DNA of 64,000 nucleotides from Holophaga foetida DSM 6591 (GTDB lineage: Bacteria > Acidobacteriota > Holophagae > Holophagales > Holophagaceae), in assembly GCF_000242615.2 (NCBI RefSeq), contig NZ_KI912268.1, positions 935,481 through 999,480 on the forward strand, read 5' to 3'. The notes under the pieces were generated by a model. It did no database searches and was not told the DNA's origin. It saw nothing but the letters and a program-made list of their open reading frames with translations. Position numbers and translations under genes: made by a program. Position 1 is the stretch's first letter. Each line of letters begins with the position of its first letter. This document shows positions 1 through 9,329 of the stretch, in pieces.

Positions 1-32
1 TCACGGAAAATACCATAACCAACTGGGATGAC

Positions 33-311
33 CTACGGATTGATCTCGGGAAGATCAGAACCACGGGGATCGCTCTGGATTATGACGGGCACCAGGTAGG
101 CACCAGCGCCATCGCAGTACCGATCAAAGGTCCAAGTGGCGAAATCGCATCTATAAGTATACCAATGCCAACAGAGCGTTTTCATATCATGGAAGAACAG
201 CTCGTCAAGATCCTCAGGAAGAGCACTCAGTCGTTGCGCTGGGAACCATAAGCCGAATGGATTGGGATCGGCGGGAAAAGCTGAATCGTCCACCCATGCC
301 CGCCTAGCCAA
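33..311 (-). CDS. Hypothetical protein (weak)
   Basis: This 92-residue frame opens with a TTG start. The product is rich in Trp, Phe and Tyr and has an acidic middle (EDLDELFF), which looks more protein-like than the usual GC-rich shadow frame. No family is recognised. An in-frame TAA lies a few codons upstream of the assumed start, and another reading frame (304-786, minus) runs into its 5' end, so the two could be halves of one frameshifted gene. It lies at the window edge and its downstream context is missing. Treat it as a possible small or decaying gene of unknown role. Confidence 0.3.
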   Translation of the reverse strand: MARRAWVDDSAFPADPNPFGLWFPAQRLSALPEDLDELFFHDMKTLCWHWYTYRCDFATWTFDRYCDGAGAYLVPVIIQSDPRGSDLPEINP

Positions 312-1156
312 GCCTATCCCCGGGTCGACCCGATCGAGACGATGGATGAGCCCTTACCTCGGTCCTTTTCGTGCCGCGAGGTGCGCAGCGTCCGCGCAGG
401 TGTCTCCGCGGCCCACATGCTCTTCTCCTGGGGTAAAAACGCACTCCGTGGCTCTCGACTGGCCATAAATACATCAACCCGGCCCGCACGACTTCAGCGT
501 GATCAGCGTTCAATGTGCCCGAAGAGTGGGCAGACCTGCCCGAAGAGCGGGAAAAAAACTTATTGCCATCAGGCGCGACCCGTTCTAGATTCGGTACATG
601 AAAACCGCCTAGCAGTGCAGTAGCCCATTTCCATCGAGCAGGGTCCATTCCTGCCTCAATGCAAGCCCGATGCAATAACCGGGCTGATGAAAAGGGGAGA
701 TAGGGATAGTGAGGTTCAATGCCAGGAATGGTTCGGATGAATCCGTTCCGCTCAGAAAAACAAGGCTCCCCATGGAGGCGACCCATGCGACCAGACTACT
801 GACTGCAGTATGAGTGCCGATACATGCCTCAAGATCATTAAGGACTTCGTGGAATTTCCAAAGAACAGTCCTGTAATCAAGTAGGTTCAATACAAAGCAG
901 CCCGCCCCTTCGCGACCACAGCCCATGGCACCAAAAAGGGGAGCGGAAAAGGGCGTCCAACTCCCGGCCACTTCGCCGAAGGGGGTTTCTCTGTACGCCA
1001 GTGTCGGCCTTCAGTTCTTCGTCCTCATACGCCCTAACTTAATATCCCAAGGTCTTACAATGCCGAATTTTCTCATCCATAAGCAAGGGAATGACCCTCC
1101 ATCCCACGCATCGACCCGAACCCAATCGCTGAGCAATTACCATCCGAACGCCCCAT
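312..1156. other. Region without a supportable gene
   Basis: About 850 bases with no recognisable gene. A minus-strand frame (304-786) encodes some plausible protein (for example the word GMDPARWKWATALLGGFH), but its C-terminus becomes an Arg-rich run typical of out-of-frame translation. This may be a degenerate gene belonging with the frame at 33-311. Base composition is less GC-rich than the genes that follow. No promoter or terminator upstream of the transporter could be assigned with confidence. Confidence 0.3.
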
Positions 1157-1171
1157 ATGGAGACCCAGAAA

Positions 1172-2482
1172 ATGAGGCAAGTTGCTGTTGGTAACATTAT
1201 TGACAATGCGAAATTCAACGGTTTTTTCAAATCCGTCCTTGCCATATGCATGGCGACCACCATCTGCGATGGCTTTGATATAAACATCTTCGGCCTGATC
1301 ATCCCCAGCCTGATGAAGGACTGGCAATTACACCCCGCCCAGATCGGCCTCCTCGCCAGCTGGGGCATGTTCGGAATGATCTTCGGTTCTCTGATCTTCG
1401 GCCCCCTGGCTGATGCCATCGGCAAGAAGCATTCGATCATGGTTGGAACAGCCATGTACGTGATCCTGACCACCGCTTGTGGCTTCGTCCACAGCTTCAC
1501 GGTCTTCGCCATTCTGCGGTTCTTTGCAGGGTTCGCCCTCGCTGGCGTGTTTCCCCTGGCAGGCGTAATCGCCTCGGAGTATTCCCCCCAGGCCATCCGC
1601 AGCCGTGTGACGGTGTGGGCCACCTCTGGCATGGCCATCGGAACGGTCATCGCTGCCATTGTGGGCATTGCCCTCATCGGCCCCTATGGGTGGCGTTCCA
1701 TGTTCTACGTCTCCGCCCTCGGCATCTTCCTGCTGCTGGCCCAGAGTTTTCTTCCCGAGTCCATCGCCTACCTCAAGCGCAAGGGCCACAACAAGCAGAT
1801 CGGCCACATCCTTCATCGGATCGACCCTTCCTTCACCCCCACCGAAGAGGACGACTACCAGCTGGCCAAGAAAGATCCCGGCAAGGGCAGCGTCAGCAAC
1901 CTGTTCAAGGATGGCTTCGCCAAGAACACCATCCTCTTCTGGCTGATGTTCCTGAGCAGCTACACCTTCATCTACGGCGTCCTGATATGGCTGCCCAAGC
2001 TCATGACCATGAAGGGCTTCAGCATCCGCGGCGGCCTATTTTTCACCATGACCTGGAACCTGGGATTCATTCTGGGCATCCCCCTCTTCGGCTGGCTTCA
2101 GGACAAGTTCGGCGGCAAGCGCACGCTCCAGGTCTGCTGGGTGATCCTCGCAGTCCTTATCTCGACCCTCGGATTCATCAACAACCCCTACCTCCTCACG
2201 GTCATCCTTTTCTTCACCGGCGCTTGCCAGCATGGCTGTTCCGGAGCCCTGGGCTCCTACGTGACCCAGTCCTACCCGGCCTCCTTCCGTGGAACCGGCG
2301 CAACCTGGTGCTACGGACTCGGTCGTATCGGCGGCACCATCGGCCCCATGATCGGAGGCTTCCTGGTGGCCAAGAAGCTGCCGGTGGGCTACAACATGAT
2401 GTTCTTCGCGATTTTCCTCATCATCGGGGCCATCCTGGCAACCTTCACGACTGATTTCTTCAAGAAGAAATCGGCCGCCTAG
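1172..2482 (+). CDS. MFS transporter, aromatic acid:H+ symporter-like
   Basis: Major facilitator superfamily permease of about 436 residues with twelve predicted membrane segments and a cytoplasmic loop near residues 205-235. The first membrane segment carries a DGFD motif followed by a conserved IxGxxxPxL pattern, typical of the aromatic acid:H+ symporter (AAHS) group (PcaK/MhpT-like). The loop between segments 2 and 3 has GPLADAIGKK, the MFS motif A. It probably imports an organic acid, perhaps aromatic, across the inner membrane; the substrate cannot be read from sequence. The start at 1172 is preferred over the ATG at 1157 because a GGAG lies 9 bases upstream. The UroD-family gene begins 28 bases downstream on the same strand, so the two probably form a transport/catabolism pair. 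Confidence 0.87.
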   Translation: MRQVAVGNIIDNAKFNGFFKSVLAICMATTICDGFDINIFGLIIPSLMKDWQLHPAQIGLLASWGMFGMIFGSLIFGPLADAIGKKHSIMVGTAMYVILTTACGFVHSFTVFAILRFFAGFALAGVFPLAGVIASEYSPQAIRSRVTVWATSGMAIGTVIAAIVGIALIGPYGWRSMFYVSALGIFLLLAQSFLPESIAYLKRKGHNKQIGHILHRIDPSFTPTEEDDYQLAKKDPGKGSVSNLFKDGFAKNTILFWLMFLSSYTFIYGVLIWLPKLMTMKGFSIRGGLFFTMTWNLGFILGIPLFGWLQDKFGGKRTLQVCWVILAVLISTLGFINNPYLLTVILFFTGACQHGCSGALGSYVTQSYPASFRGTGATWCYGLGRIGGTIGPMIGGFLVAKKLPVGYNMMFFAIFLIIGAILATFTTDFFKKKSAA

Positions 2483-2510
2483 CCCCACGCAAACCCGGAG
2501 TCTAGTCGAA

Positions 2511-3881
2511 ATGGAACTCACTACTGAACAACTCTTCGAGGAACGGCTTGGCCGATACCAGAGGGCCATCGCCCTTGAACCTGTGGACCGCGTGCCCATC
2601 GCGGTGGGGTCCAACACCTTCGCAGAAACTTACGGCGGAATCACCAAGCAGGAGGTCGTCTACGACCCGGCCAAGTGGCTGTCGAGCGAGATAAAATTCT
2701 GTCGGGACTTCCCGGAAGTGGATGTGCTCCGGAACAACCGTTTCTGGGTCCCTCTCTACGATGCGGTGGACCTCAAGACCTATAAGTTCCCGGGACGCAA
2801 CCTGCCCCTGGATGGTGCCCTCCAGTTTGTGGAGGACGAATACATGCGAGCGGACGAGTACGACGATTTCATCGCATCTCCGGCTCGCTACATGATGGAG
2901 AAGTTCCTCCCGAGGATCTTCGGGGAGATGGGGCAGGATCCCGCCCGTTCCCACTTTGCCTTCCTCAAAGCGGGTCTGGCCCAGGCCAAGCTCGGGGAGG
3001 TCATGCGGAACCGAAGCATCCAGCTGCAGACCCAGTGCGGCATGCCTCAGCCCGCAACGGGCGCCTTCCTTGCGCCCCTCGATGCCCTGGGGGATGTCAT
3101 GCGGGGCATGGTGGGCATCCTGAAGGACACCCGGCGCAATCCGGACAAGCTCCTTGAGGCCTGCGAAATCATGACTCCCATCATGATCCGCTTCGCCCTG
3201 GCGACGGCAGACCCCTTCCGTCGCTATCCGATCTTCGTGCCGACCCACAAGCCGACCTTCATGTCGCCCAAGCAGTTCGACACGTTCTACTGGCCTTCCT
3301 TCAAGAAGACTCTCCTGGGGGTCATCGAAGCTGGCCACAAGGTCCGCTGCTACCTGGAGGGGGATTGGTCGGCCCACTGGCACCACTTCCTGGAACTGCC
3401 CAAGGGGAGCATCCTCCTGGACATTGACGACCCGGCCGACAACATCTTCAAGGCCAAGAAGGAGATCGGCCACCACATGTGCCTGGCTGGCGGTATCGCC
3501 AGCACTCAGTTCATCCTCGGCACCCCCGAGGAAATGGATGCGCGGGTGAAGCGGCTCTGCGAAGAGTGCATGCCCGGTGGAGGCTATATCCTGAGCGGGA
3601 GCTGCTACATCCCCTCCAACACCAAGCCCGAGAACTACAAGGCCATGGTCGATGCGGCCATGAAGTACGGCTGGTACGACCGGAACCTCAAACCCAAGCC
3701 GATGGAGCCCCTACCCGTTCTCAAGGGTGCACCGGAGATGGGGGACAAGGGCATGCTGACGCCGTGGTCCGTCAAGAAAGCCGAGTTCGGCGGGATCCCT
3801 GGTGACGAGCAACTCATCCAGAAGCCCTGGGAATCGATCGAGGATATGGCCTTTACCTGGCTCTGGAACTGGGTCTTCTGA
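2511..3881 (+). CDS. UroD-family protein, methyltransferase-like
   Basis: A 456-residue protein of the uroporphyrinogen decarboxylase superfamily, as shown by EPVDRVPI near the N-terminus and the later GHKVRCYLEGDW and ILSGSCYIP segments. The superfamily includes haem-pathway decarboxylases and zinc-dependent corrinoid methyltransferases (MtaA, CmuA and relatives). It is about 100 residues longer than HemE. The HxC zinc-ligand pair of MtaA/MtbA is not evident: the equivalent strand reads YLEGD. Only the later Cys (GSCY) is kept, so a standard thiol methyltransferase mechanism is doubtful. Linkage to an aromatic-acid-type MFS permease suggests catabolism of an imported small acid or methoxylated compound. 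That is inference only; the true substrate is unknown. No frameshift or missing segment is evident. Confidence 0.8.
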   Translation: MELTTEQLFEERLGRYQRAIALEPVDRVPIAVGSNTFAETYGGITKQEVVYDPAKWLSSEIKFCRDFPEVDVLRNNRFWVPLYDAVDLKTYKFPGRNLPLDGALQFVEDEYMRADEYDDFIASPARYMMEKFLPRIFGEMGQDPARSHFAFLKAGLAQAKLGEVMRNRSIQLQTQCGMPQPATGAFLAPLDALGDVMRGMVGILKDTRRNPDKLLEACEIMTPIMIRFALATADPFRRYPIFVPTHKPTFMSPKQFDTFYWPSFKKTLLGVIEAGHKVRCYLEGDWSAHWHHFLELPKGSILLDIDDPADNIFKAKKEIGHHMCLAGGIASTQFILGTPEEMDARVKRLCEECMPGGGYILSGSCYIPSNTKPENYKAMVDAAMKYGWYDRNLKPKPMEPLPVLKGAPEMGDKGMLTPWSVKKAEFGGIPGDEQLIQKPWESIEDMAFTWLWNWVF

Positions 3882-3940
3882 CCCGCCAGAGATCCTGGCG
3901 CGCCATCCAGGCAGCCGCAAAATCCAAGTTTGACAACAAG

Positions 3941-3964
3941 CCCCACCCCCTCTCCGGGGTGGGG
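3941..3964 (+). terminator. Perfect 9-bp hairpin, possible terminator
   Basis: CCCCACCCC (3941-3949) pairs perfectly with GGGGTGGGG (3956-3964) across a 6-base loop, 60 bases after the UroD-family stop. There is no T-tract after the stem, so this is either an attenuating structure or a weak terminator separating the MFS/UroD pair from the small gene at 4006. Confidence 0.5.
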
Positions 3965-4005
3965 CCTATCATGGGGATGTCAGTCCAGTCAGACAGGGAG
4001 ATCCC

Positions 4006-4188
4006 ATGGATAGATCTGAGAAGCTGAAAGTGCTTCAGATCGCAGCAACACTTGCCTCCAGGTCGAGTGACCTTGATGGCTCGAACGAGTTCAAGCTGAA
4101 ACACGCCGCAGAAGCGGTCCTTGACTGCTTGGGGGACGATGGGTGGTGGGAGCGGACTGAGGAGAGGGCCCTGAACACAATCAGGTAG
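4006..4188 (+). CDS. Small hypothetical protein, 60 aa
   Basis: Sixty residues, mostly helical in character (EKLKVLQIAATLASR, FKLKHAAEAVLDCLGD), with no signal peptide or membrane segment. Gene status is supported by an AGGGAG ribosome-binding site 5 bases before the ATG and by flanking hairpins: a stem at 3941-3964 before it and a good terminator at 4213-4247 after it. It therefore looks like a free-standing transcription unit. No family is recognised and no function is proposed. Confidence 0.6.
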   Translation: MDRSEKLKVLQIAATLASRSSDLDGSNEFKLKHAAEAVLDCLGDDGWWERTEERALNTIR

Positions 4189-4212
4189 GCCCACCACAAG
4201 CCTTGGACGACG

Positions 4213-4247
4213 GAAAGGGGGCCATTTCTGGCCCCCTTTCGTCTTTC
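4213..4247 (+). terminator. Rho-independent terminator
   Basis: An 11-bp perfect stem, GAAAGGGGGCC (4213-4223) with GGCCCCCTTTC (4230-4240), and a 6-base loop, followed by GTCTTT. It lies 25 bases after the small gene at 4006-4188. Confidence 0.75.
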
Positions 4248-4501
4248 AACCCAACCCGCCCCCTCACCAGACGATTCTTGCGAGGGCACTTGCCAATGCC
4301 CCCAGGAGAAGTAGGAACACGGCCACCTTACCCAGTTCATGCGCCCCGGAGGAAAGGGGTTCCCCGGAATTTTCAGGAAGATCTGATCCCAGTCCTTGTT
4401 TCAACAAGGCTGGCGTCCGCGTGGCGATTTCAGCCTCCTGCGCCAAGTGTGGGCCCCCCCTGGCCGGAGGGGAAGGGACGGAGCCATGATGACCGTCCCC
4501 T
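4248..4501. other. Intergenic region
   Basis: Between the terminator and the convergent end of the histidine kinase gene. A minus-strand frame ends in a short hydrophobic run (VAVFLLLLGALASALA, about 4265-4330) but has no convincing start or ribosome-binding site. Nothing else was recognised. Confidence 0.4.
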
Positions 4502-7231
4502 TCACACAAGAGCCTGGCGGATCGCCTCCACTAGGCTCTTCATGCCAAACGGCTTGTGCAGGAAACCCATGAGCCCTCCCGCAAGCATATCGTTCACGGA
4601 CTGATCATTGGCGAAACCGGAAGCCGCGATGACCCGCACCTCCGGATCCAGGCTCCGGAGACGCTGGAAGGTTTCACGGCCTGAGAGGCCGGGCATGACC
4701 ATATCCAGGAGAACAAGCCTGATCTCCTGGTGATGTGCCTCAAAAACCCGTATCCCTTCCGCGCCATCGACGGCCTGGAGAATCCGATATCCCATGGAGC
4801 CCAGGATGCGGGCGGTCGTGCTTCGGATCATGTCCTCATCATCGATGACGAGGATGGTGCCTTCGCCCCGATGCTGTTCCCGGACGGACTCATGAACAGG
4901 CTCCGGCCTGGGCACCTCGTCCAGGGGCAGGAGGATGTTGAAAGCACTGCCCTGGCCAGGTTCCGATTCCACCTGAAGGGCCCCCCGATGGGACTTCACG
5001 ATGCCGTACACCGCGGCGAGACCAAGACCTGTGCCCCTGCCCTCGGCCTTGGTGGTGAAAAAGGGTTCGAAGATCCGAGCACGGATCTCAGGGGGGATGC
5101 CGTGGCCCGTATCCCGGACGGAGAGGCGGACGTAGGCACCAGCCTCGATATGAAATCCCACGGGATCCGACAAGGGTTCCCGGAGTCGCACATCTTCGGT
5201 CTCGACCGTCAGGACGCCCCCCTCCGGCATGGCATCCCTGGCGTTGATGCAGAGATTGAGCAGGGCGTTCTCCAGCTGGGAAGGGTCTCCCACCACCTGT
5301 GGATTCCTGGCATTGAGCGCCTGCCTGATCTCGATCCGCTTGTCGACGCTCCTGGACAGAAGCCCCAAGGTGTCCTGGATGATGCGATGGAGATCCAGGG
5401 CTGTGGACACCAGCTTGCCTTTGCGACTGAAGGCCAGGAGCTTGGAGGTGAGCTCCGCCGCCCGTTCGCTGGCCTGGATGATGGTCTTCACCAGGGCCCT
5501 ATGGGGAGCATCCTCCGGGAGCTCCTCCGCGAGAAGCTCCGCCGAGCCCAGGATGCCCGCCAGCATGTTGTTGAAATCGTGGGCCACGCCACCGGCCAGC
5601 TGCCCGATGGCGTCCATCTTCTGGCTCTGGCGCAGCTGCTCCTCCTGGACCCGCAGGGATTCTTCGGCGGCCACCTGTTCGGTGATATCCACGGCGATGC
5701 CGAGGCAGCCCTGGAAGTGGCCTCCCGGGACATCCACGGGGGTGAGGACCATCTCCACCAGCCGTCGATCTCCTTTCCTGGTGATCCACTGCCAGCGGAC
5801 CATCTCCATCTGGTTCTCCCTGGCCATGTTCGCGAACACAGACAGGGAGTCATCGAATGCCAAGCCGGCAGCAACCATGCCCTTCCTCCTCTCCTCGACC
5901 TCGTCGAGGTCATGCCAGAGGAGAGGGGTTTCCTTGCCGACCACTTCAGCACTCGTCCAGCCCAGGATCCTCTCGGCCCCCCGGTTGAAAACCTGGATCA
6001 CGCCGCGGGAATCCGTCATCACAATGCTCACCAGGGTGGCCGCGTCCAGCAGGTTCTGGAGATAGCCCAAGGCTGATGACAGTTTGGTTTCCGTGGCCCG
6101 GAGATCATCGACCCGCTCTTCGAGCCTCGCAAGCATGGCACGCAGCTGCTCGGTCATGGCGTTGAAGGTGGATGCAAGCGTGCCCACCTCATCCATGCGC
6201 TCCACGCGCGCCGTCAGATCAAGTTCACCGTCGGCAATGCGGGTAGCCGTATCCACGAGATGCTCCAGCGGGCGGGTGATGCTCCGGGCGAGGAACACCG
6301 AGGCCAGCACCGCGGCCAGGATGGCCACCACCGTCACCAGAGCCGAAAACCACATGAGCCGCCGGATGGGCTGGAAGGCCTCGGAGATGGCCTGCTCACC
6401 CACCAGCCCAACCTTCAGTTGCGGAATCCACGAGTAGACCCCGATCACCCGGTCCCCCGAATAGTTCGTGTAGATGCCGTCGCCGCTTCCATGGCCTTCG
6501 ATGGCGGCATTCACCGCCATGGTGGAGATATAGGTTCCACCGGGGTCGTAACCAGGCGTGCTCGTCTCGGTCAGGAGGACATGGTTGGCCCCCACCAGAT
6601 AGGTTTCCGCGGTCCTGCCCAGCCCGAGGGGGGTTTTCAGGATCTCGCTGAGCTGGGCTAGGCGGGTCTGGCTCGCCAACACGCCAACGCTCTCACCACG
6701 CGCATTCCGGATCGGAATCACAATAATCAACGCGCTGGCGCCTTCCGTAACCGAGGAATAGGAAAAGGTCACCACGTGGGCGCCGGCCTGCCTGCACCCC
6801 TCCGTGAAATAGGCCTGCAGCCCCCGAAATTCGCCCAGGATATTGGGATCGCTTGAGGCCACCACCCAGCCTCGGGCGTTCAGGAGGAAGATTTCGTCGA
6901 TTCGCCCACTTGCCCGGGCGTAGTCGCGCAACTGCGTCTGCAGGGGATTCCCTGCAGCGTTTTCCGGACTCAGGCTCCCGAGGGCGGTCGCCATATCTTC
7001 CCGGATCGCAGGAAAGCTAAGCAGTGCGGCCAGATCCCGCTCCCGATTCTTGACCCACATCTCCACCGAAGCCTTGCGCGAGCAGACCGCCGAGTTCAAC
7101 CTCCGCTTCACCTGCTCCCGCAGGTCATGCTGCCCCACCCGCCCCACAATGAGGCTGATCAGCCCCGAAGGGATGATCAGCAGCATCAGAAACGCCACCA
7201 GCAGGCGGGTGCGGATTGAGCGGAGTCTCAT
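4502..7231 (-). CDS. Hybrid sensor histidine kinase (Cache-HAMP-PAS-HisKA-HATPase-REC)
   Basis: A 909-residue membrane sensor. A first membrane helix (about 9-31) is followed by a periplasmic Cache-like sensor domain (about 35-290) and a second helix (about 294-317). Then come HAMP, a PAS domain (about 390-520), a HisKA domain with phospho-acceptor His in [10 protein letters not shown], and an ATPase domain with N-box [14 protein letters not shown] and G-boxes DTGHGI and [10 protein letters not shown]-terminal receiver domain has acidic residues IDDED, phospho-acceptor Asp in LLDMVMPG and the conserved Lys in HKPF. The ATG overlaps the stop of the upstream binding-protein gene (ATGA), so the pair is translationally coupled and probably works as one sensor. 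No DNA-binding response regulator is adjacent, so the output partner is encoded elsewhere. Confidence 0.93.
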   Translation of the reverse strand: MRLRSIRTRLLVAFLMLLIIPSGLISLIVGRVGQHDLREQVKRRLNSAVCSRKASVEMWVKNRERDLAALLSFPAIREDMATALGSLSPENAAGNPLQTQLRDYARASGRIDEIFLLNARGWVVASSDPNILGEFRGLQAYFTEGCRQAGAHVVTFSYSSVTEGASALIIVIPIRNARGESVGVLASQTRLAQLSEILKTPLGLGRTAETYLVGANHVLLTETSTPGYDPGGTYISTMAVNAAIEGHGSGDGIYTNYSGDRVIGVYSWIPQLKVGLVGEQAISEAFQPIRRLMWFSALVTVVAILAAVLASVFLARSITRPLEHLVDTATRIADGELDLTARVERMDEVGTLASTFNAMTEQLRAMLARLEERVDDLRATETKLSSALGYLQNLLDAATLVSIVMTDSRGVIQVFNRGAERILGWTSAEVVGKETPLLWHDLDEVEERRKGMVAAGLAFDDSLSVFANMARENQMEMVRWQWITRKGDRRLVEMVLTPVDVPGGHFQGCLGIAVDITEQVAAEESLRVQEEQLRQSQKMDAIGQLAGGVAHDFNNMLAGILGSAELLAEELPEDAPHRALVKTIIQASERAAELTSKLLAFSRKGKLVSTALDLHRIIQDTLGLLSRSVDKRIEIRQALNARNPQVVGDPSQLENALLNLCINARDAMPEGGVLTVETEDVRLREPLSDPVGFHIEAGAYVRLSVRDTGHGIPPEIRARIFEPFFTTKAEGRGTGLGLAAVYGIVKSHRGALQVESEPGQGSAFNILLPLDEVPRPEPVHESVREQHRGEGTILVIDDEDMIRSTTARILGSMGYRILQAVDGAEGIRVFEAHHQEIRLVLLDMVMPGLSGRETFQRLRSLDPEVRVIAASGFANDQSVNDMLAGGLMGFLHKPFGMKSLVEAIRQALV

Positions 7232-8409
7232 CTGGCCTCATTCCCCCTGGGCAACGCATCGGCCCTGTTCAGGGTTTCGCGGGTGATCAGAGCCTGGGGA
7301 CTGAAGATGACGCGGGGGAGCTTCTGCCCCTCCAGCAGACGCACCGCCACCTCCATCGCAATGCGTCCGGTCTCCTGCGGGAAGGAGTCGACGGTGCCTG
7401 CAAGTTCTCCCCTTCGGATAGAGTCATAGGCAGCCGGGATGCCATCGGTGCCAAAGACCAGCACCTTGCCCAGCTTGTTCCTCCGCTTTACGGCCTCCAC
7501 GACGCCAAAGGCCATGATGTCGTTGTTGCAGTAGAAGGCCCGCAGCCTGGGATAGCGGTCCAGGATGCCGGATGAAACCTGGAGAGCCCGGTGGAGGTCC
7601 CAGTCCGCCCCCTCCTTGGCCACCACCGTGAATGGCGAGCCCTCCAGGGTATCGACGAACCCAGCGGTGCGGTTGATGACAGCGTAACTCCCAGCCAGGC
7701 CCATGATCACGGCCACTTCCCCCCCTTCCGGCATGATCGCCTTGAGGTGCTGGGCAACCCGGACCCCATTCTCGTATTGATTGGGGCCAATCCAATGCTC
7801 CGCCTCGTAAAGGACTGCGTCGTTGACGTTCAACACCATCTGCCCGCGGCTTCTGGCCTGGAGCAGTGCCGACCGGAGATTGAGATCCGTCTGAGGGGAG
7901 ACGAGGTAGGCATCGTAATTCCGATAAAGCATGCCTTCGAAAAGCTCCAGCTGCCCTGATGTATCCGACTCCGTGCTGGGTGCCCGAATGTCCAGCCTTA
8001 CGCCGAGTTCGTCGGCCCGGGACTGCATCCCTGCGGCCAGCAACTGCCAATAGTGGTTCCCGAGGAACTTCATGATCACTCCGATCCGATAGTTCCTGGC
8101 CCGCTTGGGCAAGGGCTCAAAACGGCCCGAGAGGAGAGCGGACTGGATGGCATCGGCCTCTCGGGCCGGATCAAATGGTCCGGTACCTGCTACTGGTACC
8201 GCCGGTCTCGCGATGCGGGAGGCAGAGCTCCGCCACACCGCCGTAGAGACAGCCAGCAGGGCCATGATTGCAAGGAGGAGCACTGCCCCGGTGATCCATA
8301 TCAATCGGCGATGAGCACTGATGATGGCACCTCCTCCCCGGCAGAGCCGAGGCCCCTGACACGAAGTCCTTGCAGGGCGTTTCCGACCATCTGCATCGGC
8401 CATCGGCAT
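7228..8409 (-). CDS. Membrane-anchored periplasmic sugar-type binding protein
   Basis: Type I periplasmic binding protein of the sugar/LacI-like class (Peripla_BP_4-type). It has YRIGVIMKFLGNHYWQ, then DAYLVSPQTD, a hinge region with VFGTDGIPAAYDSI, and ends with GTVDSFPQETGRIAMEVAVRLL. A hydrophobic segment near residues 37-58 (GAVLLLAIMALLAV) after a basic stretch looks like an uncleaved anchor and not a typical signal peptide. The start is uncertain. ATGs at 8409 and 8403 have poor ribosome-binding sites, while a strong GGAGGAGG lies further inside with no in-frame ATG/GTG at proper spacing. The stop overlaps the kinase ATG. With no ABC permease or ATPase nearby, it more likely feeds ligand information to the kinase than serves transport. 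Confidence 0.8.
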   Translation of the reverse strand: MPMADADGRKRPARTSCQGPRLCRGGGAIISAHRRLIWITGAVLLLAIMALLAVSTAVWRSSASRIARPAVPVAGTGPFDPAREADAIQSALLSGRFEPLPKRARNYRIGVIMKFLGNHYWQLLAAGMQSRADELGVRLDIRAPSTESDTSGQLELFEGMLYRNYDAYLVSPQTDLNLRSALLQARSRGQMVLNVNDAVLYEAEHWIGPNQYENGVRVAQHLKAIMPEGGEVAVIMGLAGSYAVINRTAGFVDTLEGSPFTVVAKEGADWDLHRALQVSSGILDRYPRLRAFYCNNDIMAFGVVEAVKRRNKLGKVLVFGTDGIPAAYDSIRRGELAGTVDSFPQETGRIAMEVAVRLLEGQKLPRVIFSPQALITRETLNRADALPRGNEAR

Positions 8410-8435
8410 ACCGGAGTCAATTTCCAGCGAGGATT

Positions 8436-8609
8436 CAACCGGGCATCGACGAGATCTACATCGACTTGACGGAGGTGCCAAGCGAGACCCGTGAACTGGC
8501 GGAAAGGATCAAGGCCACTGTGCGGGAGGCGACGGGGCTTTCCTGCTCCGCCATCAATGGAATCGGTCCCAAAGCCACCGCGAAGCTGGACAGTTTCAAC
8601 ATCTGGACC
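8436..8609 (+). pseudogene. dinB (Y-family DNA polymerase IV) fragment with internal deletion
   Basis: The frame reads GIDEIYIDLT, which matches the catalytic SxDExYLD motif of Y-family polymerases. It continues through ERIKATVREATGLSCS, the segment preceding the GIAPNK motif, and then jumps directly to NGIGPKATAKLDSFNIWT, which matches the helix-hairpin-helix region (PGIGPKTAxKL) of the thumb domain. Roughly 40-50 residues between these blocks are missing at about base 8550. The N-terminal palm, the rest of the thumb and the little-finger domain are absent. The ORF around it (8370-8792) is otherwise unlike polymerase. It is a decayed remnant and cannot be functional. It sits in the upstream region of the oppositely oriented binding-protein gene. 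Confidence 0.75.
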
Positions 8610-8733
8610 GGAAGCCGCGCCTTCTGGGGATACGCGCGGGATCCCTGGTCAGGCAGGAGGAGGGGCAGGCCCGCACCCCGGAAGCGGATCACCCTATCGG
8701 GCGCCCAGTGGGCCTCTTCGAAGGCCTCGATTC

Positions 8734-9171
8734 CTAATGCCCCCCTGGCACGTGCTGCCACAGGATCGAGAGCGTATCCGAGGATTCACTGACAGGCTCC
8801 ACCACGGCTTCCGCGAAACCGGGAGGACAGAAGGGCAAGGCCTCGTCGGACTCCCACATATCCACGATCTCCGTGGGTTCGCCGACCTTGTTCCGCTTGT
8901 AGTGAACCGTGACGAATCGCGTCGCACCGCCCCCGAGGCTGATCGCCTTGCAGCGCGCGCAGCTTTGAACCTCTTCGCAAAAAGAATCTCGGTTCAGCGA
9001 CTGAAGCATGGGTCCACCCGTCTGTAGTTTTTTGTTCTCATACATGGATAACACTTGTCGAAAACAATTCAAGCTTTTTTTATCGAATACCCATAAGAGC
9101 GGATGATAATACCAATACAAATCCCCCTGAATCCACACCTCGCCAAGCAGGGCCGCCGACGGGAAATGCAT
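8734..9171 (-). CDS. Hypothetical protein, 145 aa
   Basis: A frame of 145 residues from the ATG at 9171. The N-terminal half is aromatic-rich (YWYYHPLLWVFDKKSLNCF); the middle has a Cys cluster (CEEVQSCARC) and ends FCPPGF plus an acidic tail. The frame extends upstream to 9264, but that part lies in an inverted repeat and looks non-coding. No family is recognised and no good ribosome-binding site is seen. The Cys pairs could bind metal, but that is speculation. Confidence 0.4.
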   Translation of the reverse strand: MHFPSAALLGEVWIQGDLYWYYHPLLWVFDKKSLNCFRQVLSMYENKKLQTGGPMLQSLNRDSFCEEVQSCARCKAISLGGGATRFVTVHYKRNKVGEPTEIVDMWESDEALPFCPPGFAEAVVEPVSESSDTLSILWQHVPGGH

Positions 9172-9176
9172 GGTAG

Positions 9177-9267
9177 CCGCGGATGAACAAGGTGAACGTG
9201 GATTGAGAACCAGTCCCAGGTGCCCAGGTGAACTGCTTTGAGTCGCGTTCACCCCATCATCCACGGA
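9177..9267. repeat. GGATGAA-class inverted repeat
   Basis: The left arm, GCGGATGAACAAGGTGAACG, is mirrored by the right arm CGCGTTCACC...ATCCACGG about 60 bases later. It belongs to the same family as the larger elements at 16.6, 33.2, 58.7 and 63.5 kb and lies between the hypothetical gene and the acetyltransferase. Confidence 0.6.
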
Positions 9268-9329
9268 CGGTTCTGCATGTCCTATTCCGTGACGGAGGCC
9301 GCCTACGTGCCGGTTAACCTGTAATCACC

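Noticed and set aside
304..786. Minus-strand frame as a gene near the window start
   Set aside because: The first part looks protein-like but the C-terminus is Arg-rich shadow sequence; no domain or start signal supports it. It may be part of a degenerate gene, so it was not annotated as a CDS.
4264..4509. Minus-strand frame ending in a hydrophobic helix
   Set aside because: The hydrophobic end is plausible but there is no ribosome-binding site, and the N-terminal part is low-complexity.
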